NCBI RefSeq assembly: GCF_900110075.1
Contig: NZ_FOCJ01000003.1
Span: 248,001-312,000, forward strand
From: Paenibacillus sp. OV219
GTDB taxonomy: Bacteria; Bacillota; Bacilli; Paenibacillales; Paenibacillaceae
Length of the DNA stretch: 64,000 nucleotides
Direction of reading: 5' to 3'
In this document: piece by piece, positions 24,049-32,230 of the stretch
Layout of the letters: each line of letters begins with the position of its first letter
How positions within the stretch are numbered: the first letter of the stretch is position 1
Position numbers and translations under genes: made by a program
The notes under the pieces: generated by a model
Database searches by the model: none
Told to the model about the DNA's origin: nothing
What the model saw: the letters and a program-made list of their open reading frames with translations, nothing else

Positions 24049-24873
24049 ATGAATCATCCTATAACGATTAAGAGCGGCGATTTGCAATTATCGGGCGTAC
24101 TTCAGTACCCCCAGTGCGATCCAGAGACGAAATATGCGGCGAAGTTTCCGCTTGTTATTATATGCCACGGCTTTATCGGCAACCGAATGGGAACGGATCG
24201 TTTGTTCGTCGAAGCGGCGGAGCGGCTGACACGCAGTGGTTATCTCGTGCTGCGGTTTGATTACGGTGGCTGCGGAGAGAGTACCGGCGATTATGGCAGC
24301 GGAGGCCTGGATGAGCTGATTGCTCAGACACGTACCGTCATTGACTACGCGTCGAGTCTTGACCTTGTTGACCATGAGCGAATTACGCTGCTCGGTCATA
24401 GCCTAGGCGGTGCGGTTGCTGTACTCACGGCAGCGCGCGACAATCGTGTGAAATCGCTTGTGCTGTGGGCTCCAGTCGCGCATCCGTTCCTCGATATTCG
24501 CAACATTATCGGTGCGAAGGCGATCAAAGAAATTGAGACCGAGGGCAAAACTGACCATATGCACTACGAATTTACGAAGCGCTTCACAGATTCGCTTGCA
24601 CAATATCAACCGCTGACAGAGCTGAGCGGCTACGGCGGTGAAGTGCTGATCGTACACGGCACTGCAGATATGGTCATTCCGGTCGATTATTGCTTCTTGT
24701 ATCAGAAGATGTTCTGGCTTCGCAAGGAAGGTGGCTGTGATAAGGAAGTGATCCTGCAGGCAGACCATACTTTCTCGTCGAAATCTTCCCGCGAGCAGCT
24801 GTTTGCTACTTCGCTCCGATGGATTAATGCCATTGGCAAGCGACGGAATGATTGGAGTTTGTGGACAATCTAA
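24049..24873 (+). CDS. Alpha/beta hydrolase
   Basis: 274-residue alpha/beta hydrolase, probably a cytoplasmic esterase or acyl hydrolase. The nucleophile elbow G-H-S-L-G-G is near residue 123, the oxyanion segment is I-I-C-H-G-F-I-G-N-R near 38, the acidic residue is probably the Asp in H-G-T-A-D-M-V near 205, and the catalytic His is in A-D-H-T-F-S-S-K near 245. The fold resembles the serine aminopeptidase S33/feruloyl-esterase-like group found in many Firmicutes, in which substrates are mostly unknown. The start follows AAGGTGG with 7-nt spacing. It is followed by a strong terminator and stands alone, so context gives no substrate hint. Confidence 0.88.
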   Translation: MNHPITIKSGDLQLSGVLQYPQCDPETKYAAKFPLVIICHGFIGNRMGTDRLFVEAAERLTRSGYLVLRFDYGGCGESTGDYGSGGLDELIAQTRTVIDYASSLDLVDHERITLLGHSLGGAVAVLTAARDNRVKSLVLWAPVAHPFLDIRNIIGAKAIKEIETEGKTDHMHYEFTKRFTDSLAQYQPLTELSGYGGEVLIVHGTADMVIPVDYCFLYQKMFWLRKEGGCDKEVILQADHTFSSKSSREQLFATSLRWINAIGKRRNDWSLWTI

Positions 24874-24889
24874 CATCAGATGTTAGAGT

Positions 24890-24926
24890 AGCCACTCTTT
24901 CTCATTATGAGAGAGGGTGGCTTTTT
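24890..24926 (+). terminator. Rho-independent terminator of the hydrolase gene
   Basis: Arms AGCCAC-T-CT-T-TCTC and GAGA-G-AG-G-GTGGCT around ATTAT, followed by TTTT. Confidence 0.9.
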
Positions 24927-25014
24927 GCATTTAATGGGGGGATAGAGGTTCTTCTGCTCCGGATGAGGAAATAATAAGGAAATCACGATACGTTGAAAGT
25001 AGGTGATTTTCACG

Positions 25015-26349
25015 ATGATTCGGAGCATGAAAGTCCGTGCCGCTGCGCTAACAGTTGCGATTCTATTGCTGAATGGCTGTGCTTCCCATGAACTTGCGGA
25101 GCAGCCTCCAGAAAAGCCCGCTCCTGGGCAGAACGGCGGAACGAATCAACATTCCGTTACTGAGCCGAACCAGCCTGTGGAGCCGACTACACCTGCCGAT
25201 GAGCCGGATCAGCAGCCCCCTGCTGAGGAGCCGCCGCCGAAGTCGGAGATCGAGAAGCAGCTCAAGGAGATGTCGCTTGACGAGAAGCTGGGCTCCATGA
25301 TAATTGCAGGCGTGGAAGGGAAGAAAGCGGACGCGCGGGCGAAGCGGATGATTGCGCAGCAGCATGTCGGCGGGGTTATTTTCTATAAGGATAATGTGGC
25401 GACGCCGAGCGGAGTCGCTGCGTATGTGAATCAGCTGAAAACATGGAACAGTGGGAACGCATCGCCGCTGCTCGTTACTGTCGATGAAGAGGGAGGCAGA
25501 GTTGCGCGTCTTCCTGGCCTTGTTGCCCTGCCAAGCGGGAAGGCAGTAGGCAATACCGGAGATGCGGCGTATGCGGGGCGAATTGGTCATTTGCTTGGAG
25601 AAGCGAGCAAGGCGATGGGATTTAATGTTGATTTTGCACCCGTGCTTGATATTAATAGCAATCCGAACAATCCCGTGATCGGTGATCGTTCCTTTGGAGC
25701 GACTGCGGACCTTGTGACGAAGATGGGGCTAGCTGTGATGGAGGGGCTGCAAGACGAGAAGGTTGTGCCGGTTGTGAAGCATTTTCCGGGGCATGGAGAT
25801 ACGTCTGTGGATTCGCATCTCGAGCTGCCGATTGTGTATAAAAGCTTGTCGCAGCTGAAGGCGTTCGAATGGCGTCCTTTCCAAGAAGCGATCGGCGACG
25901 GTGCGGATGTGGTTATGATAGCTCATATCCTGTTCCCGAAGCTGGATGCGAAGTGGCCGGCTTCATTATCAAAGCGTGTCATCACGGATGAGCTGCGAGG
26001 TACATTGAGGTTCGAAGGTGTTGTTGTCACCGACGATCTGACGATGGGGGCAATTGCCAATCATTACGGTATGGGCGAAGCGGCGGTGCAGGCGGTGAAA
26101 GCAGGCAGCGATATTGTGCTTATTGCGCATGAATATGCGAATGTGGACGCGGTTATTGCGGCGCTCAAGAAGAGCATAAGCAAGGGAGAATTGACCGAGC
26201 AGCGGATTAACAAGAGTGTGCTGCGGATATTGGCATTGAAGGAACGTTACGAGCTGTCGGATACGAAGGTGCCTGCTGTTCCTGATCTGAAGGTGATCAA
26301 TGCTGCGATTCGGGAGCAAACGGCGGCAGCTGCGCGTGTAGTGAAATAG
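25015..26349 (+). CDS. nagZ: Glycoside hydrolase family 3 beta-N-acetylhexosaminidase, lipoprotein
   Basis: About 444-residue secreted lipoprotein of the GH3 NagZ type, which releases N-acetylglucosamine from muropeptides during cell-wall turnover. A lipoprotein signal peptide ends in L-L-L-N-G-C (Cys about residue 22), then comes a Pro/Glu-rich linker to about residue 75. The catalytic barrel carries the NagZ hallmark K-H-F-P-G-H-G-D-T-S-V-D-S-H, whose Asp-His pair acts as acid/base, and the nucleophile Asp in V-V-T-D-D-L-T-M-G-A-I. The start is ATG 25015 with AGGTGA 8 nt upstream. It lacks the extra C-terminal domain of B. subtilis NagZ, and no amidase or MurNAc gene is adjacent. GlcNAc produced here could feed the NagE-like PTS permease (inference). 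Confidence 0.9.
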   Translation: MIRSMKVRAAALTVAILLLNGCASHELAEQPPEKPAPGQNGGTNQHSVTEPNQPVEPTTPADEPDQQPPAEEPPPKSEIEKQLKEMSLDEKLGSMIIAGVEGKKADARAKRMIAQQHVGGVIFYKDNVATPSGVAAYVNQLKTWNSGNASPLLVTVDEEGGRVARLPGLVALPSGKAVGNTGDAAYAGRIGHLLGEASKAMGFNVDFAPVLDINSNPNNPVIGDRSFGATADLVTKMGLAVMEGLQDEKVVPVVKHFPGHGDTSVDSHLELPIVYKSLSQLKAFEWRPFQEAIGDGADVVMIAHILFPKLDAKWPASLSKRVITDELRGTLRFEGVVVTDDLTMGAIANHYGMGEAAVQAVKAGSDIVLIAHEYANVDAVIAALKKSISKGELTEQRINKSVLRILALKERYELSDTKVPAVPDLKVINAAIREQTAAAARVVK

Positions 26350-26422
26350 ACGTGATCGAATAATTCCTATCGTCGCATCTCACACTAACAGCAGCTTGCT
26401 TGCGATAGGGGGCTCATGAGAA

Positions 26423-27187
26423 GTGATCGATGAAGCAATCGTTGCGATATTGGACGACCGGATTCAGACGTTGAAGAGTAAGCGGGGCACAATTATTCTG
26501 GTAGGCCCGATCTCGCTGCCGGTTAATTTGGACGGCGAAACCGTGCAGTTTCAGTGGTACTGCTGGCTGCCGTGCAAGGATCTCGTTCACAGCGAGGGTG
26601 GATGTCGGGAGAAGGAACGCACGGCGTACTTGATTGAGCAGCTGTCTGAGTCGAATTTGGCGGAGAAGCAGCAGTCGAGTGTGCTCGTCTACGGTGATTT
26701 CGCGAACCATGCAGATGCGCTCATTCGGATGCACAGTATATGCCATACGGGCGACATCTTCGGCAGTAAACGTTGTGATTGCGGTTTTCAGCTGCATCAG
26801 TCGATGAAGATGATTGTCAGCCATGGCACAGGTGCGCTGTTCTATCTCGCCAATCATGAGGGGCGCGGCATTGGGTTGTTCAGCAAAGCGATGGCATATA
26901 TTTTGCAGGAGAAGGGTTATGACACGGTGGAGGCGAATCTGGAGCTAGGTTTTCAGGATGATACGCGCAGCTACGAGGACACGCTGCTCGTGCTGTCGCA
27001 TCTGCGAAGCAAGCCGGTGACGCTTATCACAAACAATCCGAAGAAGCTTGCGGCGCTTAAGGCATCTGGGATGAACGTCGACGATCGCGTACCGCTGTGG
27101 GGCGATATTTCGGAGTTCAACCGCAAGTACTTGGAGACGAAGGTGAATCGGTCGGGGCATTATGCCGAGGAGCTGACAATACCGTGA
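26423..27187 (+). CDS. GTP cyclohydrolase II family protein, stand-alone
   Basis: 254-residue GTP cyclohydrolase II-like enzyme, which would open GTP to 2,5-diamino-6-ribosylamino-pyrimidinone phosphate, the first riboflavin step. The catalytic core (about 90-235) has R-M-H-S-I-C-H-T-G-D-I-F-G-S and K-R-C-D-C-G-F-Q with the three zinc cysteines, N-H-E-G-R-G-I-G-L, Y-D-T-V-E-A-N-L-E-L-G-F and T-N-N-P-K-K. The first 85 residues are an extension with no similarity I recognise. In Bacillus, RibA is fused to the DHBP synthase domain inside the rib operon; this copy is single-domain and outside any rib operon, so it is probably a paralogue, possibly for a specialised pterin or deazaflavin-like pathway. 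Start is GTG with GGGGG 10 nt upstream. Confidence 0.88.
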   Translation: MIDEAIVAILDDRIQTLKSKRGTIILVGPISLPVNLDGETVQFQWYCWLPCKDLVHSEGGCREKERTAYLIEQLSESNLAEKQQSSVLVYGDFANHADALIRMHSICHTGDIFGSKRCDCGFQLHQSMKMIVSHGTGALFYLANHEGRGIGLFSKAMAYILQEKGYDTVEANLELGFQDDTRSYEDTLLVLSHLRSKPVTLITNNPKKLAALKASGMNVDDRVPLWGDISEFNRKYLETKVNRSGHYAEELTIP

Positions 27188-27201
27188 GTTGGAGCAGAGA
27201 G

Positions 27202-27230
27202 ACCCCGCGTTGGTTGAACGCGGGGTTGTT
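27202..27230 (+). terminator. Hairpin terminator after the cyclohydrolase gene
   Basis: ACCCCGCGTT and AACGCGGGGT form a 10-bp stem with a loop of about 5 nt, followed by TGTTT. Confidence 0.8.
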
Positions 27231-27315
27231 TGCGTGCGGCTCGGGCAGCTGGGATGGCTTCCGTTAGAGTGCAGCGAAAGCCTTATGGGAACGAATACAG
27301 CCGCGTCATTAGCCG

Positions 27316-27819
27316 CTACAGCTTATCCATCGCTTCAAGAATCTCGTCATCGACGAGATCCTTGAAATCGGTGTCGCGCAGATAGACGACCATCACGTTG
27401 TCCTTCTCGTAGATGCCCGGATGCACTTGCAGCTGCGGCATCGCCAACATCTGTTTGTCAAAATCCTTCCGGCCCCGAACCCGCTCTGCCTCGGAATCGA
27501 ACACGTAAACGGACAGATTGACGACGGATGCGAGGGAATGGTCGGCTGCCTTGGTGGAAGGGTTGTCCGTGACCAGTCCCATCGCATACGTATCCATGCT
27601 ATAAGTATCCGGGTTCACCCGGTCCAGCAAACGAGCATAGATGCCGCCAGGGAATCCGCCGCCTTTGACATGCAAGCCATGCAGCTTCACTCCAGCCTGT
27701 CGCATGGACTCGACCACTTGCTCCGAGGTCAGCTGCCGAGGTGCAGCAGCTTCGGCTGCACATCCGGTGAGCAGAGCCACGAGCAGCAGTGTAAGCACGG
27801 TAAACTTGAGCTTCATCAT
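27316..27819 (-). CDS. Putative lipoprotein, function unknown
   Basis: 167-residue predicted lipoprotein on the outer face of the membrane. The signal peptide M-M-K-L-K-F-T-V-L-T-L-L-L-V-A-L-L-T-G-C ends in an L-T-G-C lipobox. The mature part is small and mixed alpha/beta, with an acidic C-terminal segment (D-F-K-D-L-V-D-D-E-I-L-E). No family is recognised with confidence. ATG 27819 is chosen because CAGGAGGTG lies directly before the ATG pair. The next gene upstream on the same strand also encodes an exported protein, 62 bp away; the two may be cotranscribed. Confidence 0.8.
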   Translation of the reverse strand: MMKLKFTVLTLLLVALLTGCAAEAAAPRQLTSEQVVESMRQAGVKLHGLHVKGGGFPGGIYARLLDRVNPDTYSMDTYAMGLVTDNPSTKAADHSLASVVNLSVYVFDSEAERVRGRKDFDKQMLAMPQLQVHPGIYEKDNVMVVYLRDTDFKDLVDDEILEAMDKL

Positions 27820-27880
27820 CGTAAGACACCTCCTGTACAAAAGATTTCAGTTTCTTCTCCAGACGATAAGGCTGCGGACA

Positions 27881-28858
27881 TTAAGGCAGCCTCACTTCAT
27901 TTCTCGTCTCATCCGGTGCAACCAGTGCAAGAGAACCGGATTGTTCCTTCACTTCTTCGCCGATGGTCCATTTGATGCCGAGCCGGGTGATGGTGCCGTC
28001 CGCAGCGATCTGACCCGCTTCCCGCCGTTCACTTGTGACGATGGAGCTATTGGTGAAATAGAAGAAGATTTTGCCAACCAAATCTGCTGGATACTTGCCC
28101 GTCGCTTTAGTGAACATGCGATCCATGAACAAGCGAAGCTCGTCCTTGTTTCCAAGTGGAATAAGCGCTCGCCAAGTGATCACGAAGAAGCCGCCTTTCA
28201 ATTCGTAGAAAGCAGCCGTGTCGCCTGCTACCAAGAAGAAGCGGTTCGCTTCCCCGGCAGGGAACAAGAACGTTGCGGCGAAGCCTTCCCTCCCTTCTGA
28301 TGGGTACATGGTTGGGATATTGGCATAACGAGCGTTCATTACACCCTTGGTTTTCACGAACATTCGCGCATCGCTCAGCTTACCTGTCGCGAGCAACTCC
28401 CGGTCGGATCGGCTTAATGGCGATTGAAGCAAAATGCTACCGTTCCCACGCAAGTCAACGAGATAACCGAGTGAATGGGCGATCATACGAAGCGGCACAT
28501 AGACGCGATCCCGCCGAACAATCACTTCCGTATCGAGCGCTACGGTCTGCGGGTCCGGACTCACGTTTCCATATACAGCCGTAGCCGTCTTAGAGCCTGC
28601 CTTGAACACAATTGAATCCGACCATTTACGAACCGAAGCTGTCCGCGACTTGGCATCCCAAGCTACGGAGGCGTCAAGCGCGTCTGCGACGACGCGAAGC
28701 GGGACAAGTGCTCTACCATTCTCCACAATCGGAGTGAAATCGGACGAGGACGATACAGACTGATCGTTCACGATAATATGGCGCGTTGTTGACGCATTGG
28801 CGACCGAGCTCGCTGCCAGTAAACTTAGCGCGGCTGTGAGGGTAATTATTTTCTTCAT
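27881..28858 (-). CDS. Exported protein with copper amine oxidase-like N-terminal domain
   Basis: 325-residue secreted protein with a cleavable signal peptide (M-K-K-I-I-T-L-T-A-A-L-S-L-L-A-A-S-S-V-A-N-A). Residues about 28-145 form the copper amine oxidase N-domain-like module common in Paenibacillaceae surface proteins: V-E-N-G-R-A-L-V-P-L-R-V-V-A-D-A-L-D-A-S-V-A-W-D and the second half R-R-D-R-V-Y-V-P-L-R-M-I-A-H-S-L-G-Y. The module binds no copper in these proteins and probably acts in wall or ligand binding. The rest (about 150-325) is not recognised. Start follows AAGGAGG. The downstream gene encodes a lipoprotein, so this pair may be an envelope unit. Confidence 0.85.
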   Translation of the reverse strand: MKKIITLTAALSLLAASSVANASTTRHIIVNDQSVSSSSDFTPIVENGRALVPLRVVADALDASVAWDAKSRTASVRKWSDSIVFKAGSKTATAVYGNVSPDPQTVALDTEVIVRRDRVYVPLRMIAHSLGYLVDLRGNGSILLQSPLSRSDRELLATGKLSDARMFVKTKGVMNARYANIPTMYPSEGREGFAATFLFPAGEANRFFLVAGDTAAFYELKGGFFVITWRALIPLGNKDELRLFMDRMFTKATGKYPADLVGKIFFYFTNSSIVTSERREAGQIAADGTITRLGIKWTIGEEVKEQSGSLALVAPDETRNEVRLP

Positions 28859-28923
28859 GGGAAAGCCTCCTTTATATAAAGCTCAGACGTCTGGTCAGAC
28901 GGGAAAGTTACGCTTCGTAACTC

Positions 28924-28983
28924 TTGACACCATCTCGCAAAGTCGTTATGATCACTTGAGGTCAGCTAACTAACGTTCGTTAG
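28924..28983 (+). promoter_or_regulatory. Promoter and TetR-type operator of the SMR operon
   Basis: TTGACA (28924-28929) and TATGAT (28947-28952) are 17 bp apart. CTAACGTTCGTTAG (28970-28983) is an inverted repeat with 6-bp arms CTAACG/CGTTAG located about 12-25 bp after the expected start, suiting repression by the adjacent TetR protein. Confidence 0.75.
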
Positions 28984-29044
28984 GCAATTGTGCAAGTAGT
29001 GTGCACGTTCAGATTACTCACTCAAAAGGGGATTGTGATTCATA

Positions 29045-29656
29045 ATGACGGCGAACCGAATAAAGCATGCGGCGCTCACGCTATTCGCGGAGTCGGGCTA
29101 CGAAGGCGTGTCTCTCTCGGAGATTGCGAAGTCGGTTGGCATTAAAACGCCGTCGATCTATGCCCATTTCGAGTCCAAGGAGCAGCTGCTTCTGGAGCTG
29201 ATCGACGATGCGATTCGCGAGGAGCATGCGAAGTTTATGCAGATGCTGGCGGAGACGACGGATCATCCTCCGATGGACCGTCTAAACGCGGCATTTATCT
29301 TTTACACAGATTTGGACCACATTTCGCAAGGGCAATCCTTTCTGAAGCGGACGCTGCTCGTCCCGCCACGGCATCTGGAGGAGCGGCTTGGACAGGATTT
29401 TATCGCCTATGAGAATCAAGTATCAGAACATCTTATGGAACTGTTGAACCGCAGCGTATTGTCAGTTGGTGGCTTTCATCCAGAGTCAGAGCAGACAGAG
29501 CGTCTACTAGCGCTATTCTATGCCTTAATAGACGGTCTGCTCGTTGAATATAAATTGTACGATTCGGCGCTATATAGGAGGCGGCAAGCGCTCATCTGGG
29601 ATTGCCTGCGGGAATCGGTAGAGAGGACGACGCCAAAGCCACAGCCGAGGGCTTAA
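29045..29656 (+). CDS. TetR-family regulator of the SMR pair
   Basis: 203-residue TetR-family repressor. The N-terminal helix-turn-helix (about 5-50) reads R-I-K-H-A-A-L-T-L-F-A-E-S-G-Y-E-G-V-S-L then I-A-K-S-V-G-I-K-T-P-S-I-Y-A-H-F-E-S-K, the standard TetR pattern; the remaining helices form the ligand and dimer domain. It is the first gene of an operon with two small multidrug resistance subunits, 22 bp upstream of the first. Its own promoter carries an inverted repeat, indicating self-repression that is released by a pump substrate. The ribosome-binding site AAAGGGG is somewhat far (about 14 nt) from the ATG. No ykkC-type guanidine riboswitch is visible in the leader. Confidence 0.92.
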   Translation: MTANRIKHAALTLFAESGYEGVSLSEIAKSVGIKTPSIYAHFESKEQLLLELIDDAIREEHAKFMQMLAETTDHPPMDRLNAAFIFYTDLDHISQGQSFLKRTLLVPPRHLEERLGQDFIAYENQVSEHLMELLNRSVLSVGGFHPESEQTERLLALFYALIDGLLVEYKLYDSALYRRRQALIWDCLRESVERTTPKPQPRA

Positions 29657-29678
29657 CACGAAAGGGGATTATATCATC

Positions 29679-30050
29679 ATGGCATGGCTATTTCTGCTCA
29701 TTGCAGGCTTGCTTGAAATTTGCTGGGCTTACGGGCTTCAGGCATCACATGGATTTACGCGGCTCGTACCGAGCATCATTACGGTAGCGCTGCTTATTAT
29801 AAGCTTCATGTTCTTCTCGACGGCGATGCGTAAGATCGAGATCGGCACAGCCTATGCGGTATTCACAGGCATTGGAACAGTTGGTACGGTCATCACCGGC
29901 ATCGTATTCCTGGATGAACCTGTCGATGTGCTCAAGCTGGTGTTCATCGCGCTGCTCATGAGCGGCATCATCGGACTCAAAATGATCGCTACTGATCCTG
30001 AAACAAGCGAGCCCACTGAAGTAAGCGGTTCGAAAGGAGGGGACAGCTAA
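29679..30050 (+). CDS. Small multidrug resistance (SMR) transporter subunit A
   Basis: 123-residue SMR protein with four membrane helices, a proton-coupled exporter of small cations. The sequence G-L-L-E-I-C-W-A-Y-G-L-Q-A-S-H-G-F-T-R-L has the membrane Glu14-equivalent and resembles the SugE/Gdx (guanidinium) subgroup more than EmrE. I-G-T-A-Y-A-V-F-T-G-I-G-T-V-G-T is the helix-3 motif. A polar tail of about 20 residues follows helix 4, longer than in most SMRs. It lies 1 bp before the second SMR gene and probably pairs with it in a fixed-orientation heterodimer, as with YkkCD and YvdRS. RBS is AAAGGGG. Confidence 0.9.
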   Translation: MAWLFLLIAGLLEICWAYGLQASHGFTRLVPSIITVALLIISFMFFSTAMRKIEIGTAYAVFTGIGTVGTVITGIVFLDEPVDVLKLVFIALLMSGIIGLKMIATDPETSEPTEVSGSKGGDS

Positions 30051-30051
30051 G

Positions 30052-30375
30052 ATGGAATGGTTGTATCTACTCGTATCGGGGCTTGGGGAAGTCGGCGGTG
30101 TGACGGGGATCAAGCTGTCGAACGGCTTTAAGAATTGGCGAGGAACGCTGCTCGCGCTGGGTGCGGGCTTCGTCAGCTTCTACTTCTTATCGCGGTCGCT
30201 CCAGGTCATTCCGATGAGTACGGCTTATGCTGTATGGACGGGAATTGGCTCGGTTGGCAGCGTCGTGCTCGGGATGACCGTATTCGGCGAATCGAAGGAC
30301 AAACGCAAACTGCTCTTTATCGGTATGATTATTATCGGTGTGATCGGACTTCGAATTGTCGGCGGCGGGCACTAA
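30052..30375 (+). CDS. Small multidrug resistance (SMR) transporter subunit B
   Basis: 107-residue four-helix SMR partner. The first helix, L-L-V-S-G-L-G-E-V-G-G-V-T-G-I-K-L-S-N-G, keeps the membrane Glu, and S-T-A-Y-A-V-W-T-G-I-G-S-V-G-S is the helix-3 motif. The two subunits differ clearly in sequence and in terminal charge, as expected for a paired heterodimer in which the two chains insert with opposite topology. It begins directly after subunit A with AAAGGAGG overlapping the end of that gene, and a strong hairpin ends the operon. Probable substrates are guanidinium-like or quaternary cations (inference from family). Confidence 0.9.
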   Translation: MEWLYLLVSGLGEVGGVTGIKLSNGFKNWRGTLLALGAGFVSFYFLSRSLQVIPMSTAYAVWTGIGSVGSVVLGMTVFGESKDKRKLLFIGMIIIGVIGLRIVGGGH

Positions 30376-30394
30376 TCCTCTGCAGTGAAATATA

Positions 30395-30429
30395 AAAGCT
30401 GAGCGCGGAGTTATCCGCCTCAGCTTTTT
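30395..30429. terminator. Bidirectional terminator between SMR and DsbA-like genes
   Basis: AAAGCTGAG-C-GCGGA and TCCGC-CT-CAGCTTT form a stem flanked by A- and T-runs, and it serves both converging transcripts. Confidence 0.88.
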
Positions 30430-30434
30430 CTCAT

Positions 30435-31070
30435 TTATACCCCTGTATTCACGCCGCTCATCAGCCCGAGCATTTCCTCGGCTGGGTATGCACCCGACAA
30501 CGAATAACGATTGTTGAAAACAACGAAAGGAACGCCGGTAATCCCGAGCTGCTGCGCCTTCCGTAGATCGGCATCAACCGCGTCTCCGCCTCCGCCGCTC
30601 GCGAGCTGCTTCTCCAGATCAGGAGTATTGACGCCAAGTCGCTCGGCAATGCTCATAATAGCGCTCAACTGTGCGACATCGACGCCTTCCTCGAAGTAAG
30701 CGCGGAACAGCTCCTCGACTGCATTAGCATGGTGCTCCTCCGGCAGTAAAGCGACGAATCGGTGCGCCAGCCGTGTGTTCGGCATGCGGCTCACCAAGTC
30801 AAAGCGGAATGTAACGCCGACAGCAGCACCAGCTCTAGTCACTTGATCCATCGCCCGCTTCAAGGACTCCGGACCGCCCATCTTACGTGTCATCACTTCA
30901 TCGAAAGCGCGGCCTTCTTCCGGCAAGTTCGGATCCAGCTGGTAAGCATGGTATGTCACAGTGACGGGTTCGTCGTTCTTCTCTTTCCACATTTCTATGG
31001 CACGGAACAGATTTTGCTTGCCGATGCGGCACCACGGACAGACAACATCGGAGTACAGATCAATATGCAT
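30435..31070 (-). CDS. DsbA-family oxidoreductase (FrnE-like)
   Basis: About 211-residue thioredoxin-fold protein of the DsbA/FrnE group. The active site C-P-W-C lies at the end of the first strand in D-L-Y-S-D-V-V-C-P-W-C-R-I-G, followed by the helical insertion and the cis-proline segment L-G-I-T-G-V-P-F-V-V-F. No signal peptide is present, so it acts in the cytoplasm, where FrnE homologues serve as disulfide isomerases or in redox defence. The start is placed at M-H-I-D-L-Y; upstream in-frame residues are basic and unlike the family. It converges with the SMR operon and shares a terminator with it. Gene context gives no specific partner. Confidence 0.88.
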   Translation of the reverse strand: MHIDLYSDVVCPWCRIGKQNLFRAIEMWKEKNDEPVTVTYHAYQLDPNLPEEGRAFDEVMTRKMGGPESLKRAMDQVTRAGAAVGVTFRFDLVSRMPNTRLAHRFVALLPEEHHANAVEELFRAYFEEGVDVAQLSAIMSIAERLGVNTPDLEKQLASGGGGDAVDADLRKAQQLGITGVPFVVFNNRYSLSGAYPAEEMLGLMSGVNTGV

Positions 31071-31239
31071 ATGGAAACGACAACCTTTCGCCCTTAGTTT
31101 GTCTGATGATGTAAGTTCAGTTGTTGATTTGCCGAATACGGACACTGTAAACTTATGCTAATCTCCATGCTAATGCAGTTTACACAATCAAGCAAGGGCG
31201 ACAAGGCCCGTCCTGCTGCAAAATATGAGGTGACAAATC

Positions 31240-32121
31240 GTGATCGAGATCGGTTTATGCGGCTGGGGCGACCATTCCGAGCTGTACCGCGGTGCGGGCG
31301 CTGCCAAGAATAAGCTGCCCGCGTATGCGAAGTGGTTCCGCGTTGTCGAAGTGGACAGTAGCTACTATGCGATTGCGTCGCCGCAAACGATGGCGAAGTG
31401 GGCAAACGATACACCGGATGACTTCCGCTTCGTCATTAAAGCGTATCAGGGCATGACCGGCCATTCGCGAGGCAAAGGCGCCCATCCTTACGAGAACGAA
31501 GACGCAATGTTTCAAGCATTTCTCGATGCGATCACGCCTATTCGCGAAGCGGGCAAACTAATGGCGGTATTGTTCCAATACCCGCCATGGTTTAACTGCA
31601 CGCGCGCAAACGTGGACGTGTTGCGGGCGGCGAAGGCGCGCATGGGCGATGTGCCGTGTGCGCTCGAATTCCGCCATCAGAGCTGGTACACGCCGGAGAT
31701 GCAGGAGAAGACCATCGCCTTCACGCAGCGGGAAGGCTGGTTCCATACGGTCTGCGATGAGCCTCAAGCGGGCGACGGCTCGATCCCGATTGTCGAAGCG
31801 GCAACGAGTGAGGAGCTGACGCTAGTCAGGTTGCACGGGCGCAATACGAGCGGCTGGGTGTCCGCCGGTCAGCCGAATTGGCGTGACGTGCGCTACTTGT
31901 ACCGCTACAATGACGTGGAACTGAACGATTGGGCGGAGCGTCTGCACCGCCTCGCTGGGCAATCGCGCACCGTATGCGTGCTGTTCAACAACAACTCCGG
32001 CGGCGATGCGGCGGACAATGCATTGCAGCTAATGGCGATGCTGCACCAGCTGCCGCCGCGCGGCTCGTTCGAGCTGCCGCCGCCAGGCGACGCGGACGCG
32101 GAACAGCTTGAACTGTTCTAG
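31240..32121 (+). CDS. DUF72 family protein (YecE/YunF-like)
   Basis: 293-residue cytoplasmic TIM-barrel-like protein of the DUF72 family, whose reaction is not known. The family pattern is clear: I-G-L-C-G-W-G-D at the first strand, then V-E-V-D-S-S-Y-Y-A-I-A-S-P-Q-T, F-V-I-K-A-Y-Q-G-M-T-G-H, V-L-F-Q-Y-P-P-W-F, C-A-L-E-F-R-H-Q-S-W, V-R-L-H-G-R-N and V-L-F-N-N-N-S-G-G-D-A-A-D-N-A. The GTG start follows GAGGTGA with 6-nt spacing. Homologues near Fe-S cluster genes have led to suggestions of a metal or radical role, but nothing here decides that. It is transcribed alone. Confidence 0.92.
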   Translation: MIEIGLCGWGDHSELYRGAGAAKNKLPAYAKWFRVVEVDSSYYAIASPQTMAKWANDTPDDFRFVIKAYQGMTGHSRGKGAHPYENEDAMFQAFLDAITPIREAGKLMAVLFQYPPWFNCTRANVDVLRAAKARMGDVPCALEFRHQSWYTPEMQEKTIAFTQREGWFHTVCDEPQAGDGSIPIVEAATSEELTLVRLHGRNTSGWVSAGQPNWRDVRYLYRYNDVELNDWAERLHRLAGQSRTVCVLFNNNSGGDAADNALQLMAMLHQLPPRGSFELPPPGDADAEQLELF

Positions 32122-32172
32122 ATGACTGAATAGAGCTGCCCCTGATATCACAAAATAAGACAGCTGCCGCCG

Positions 32173-32207
32173 TTGACAGCTTCAACTGTAACTGATATGA
32201 TTACAGT
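32173..32207 (+). promoter_or_regulatory. rrf2 promoter with embedded operator
   Basis: TTGACA (32173-32178) and TATGAT (32196-32201) have 17-bp spacing. A perfect inverted repeat, ACTGTAA-N9-TTACAGT (32185-32207), covers the spacer and -10, a strong candidate for autorepression by the Rrf2 protein. Confidence 0.8.
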
Positions 32208-32230
32208 ACAAAGCGGGGTGCTGCTTAAGC

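Noticed and set aside
28953-29045. A guanidine (ykkC) riboswitch ahead of the TetR-SMR operon
   Set aside because: SMR pairs of this type are often under ykkC control, but the conserved ACGA/ACGR blocks are not present in the 90-nt leader; a TetR operator is.
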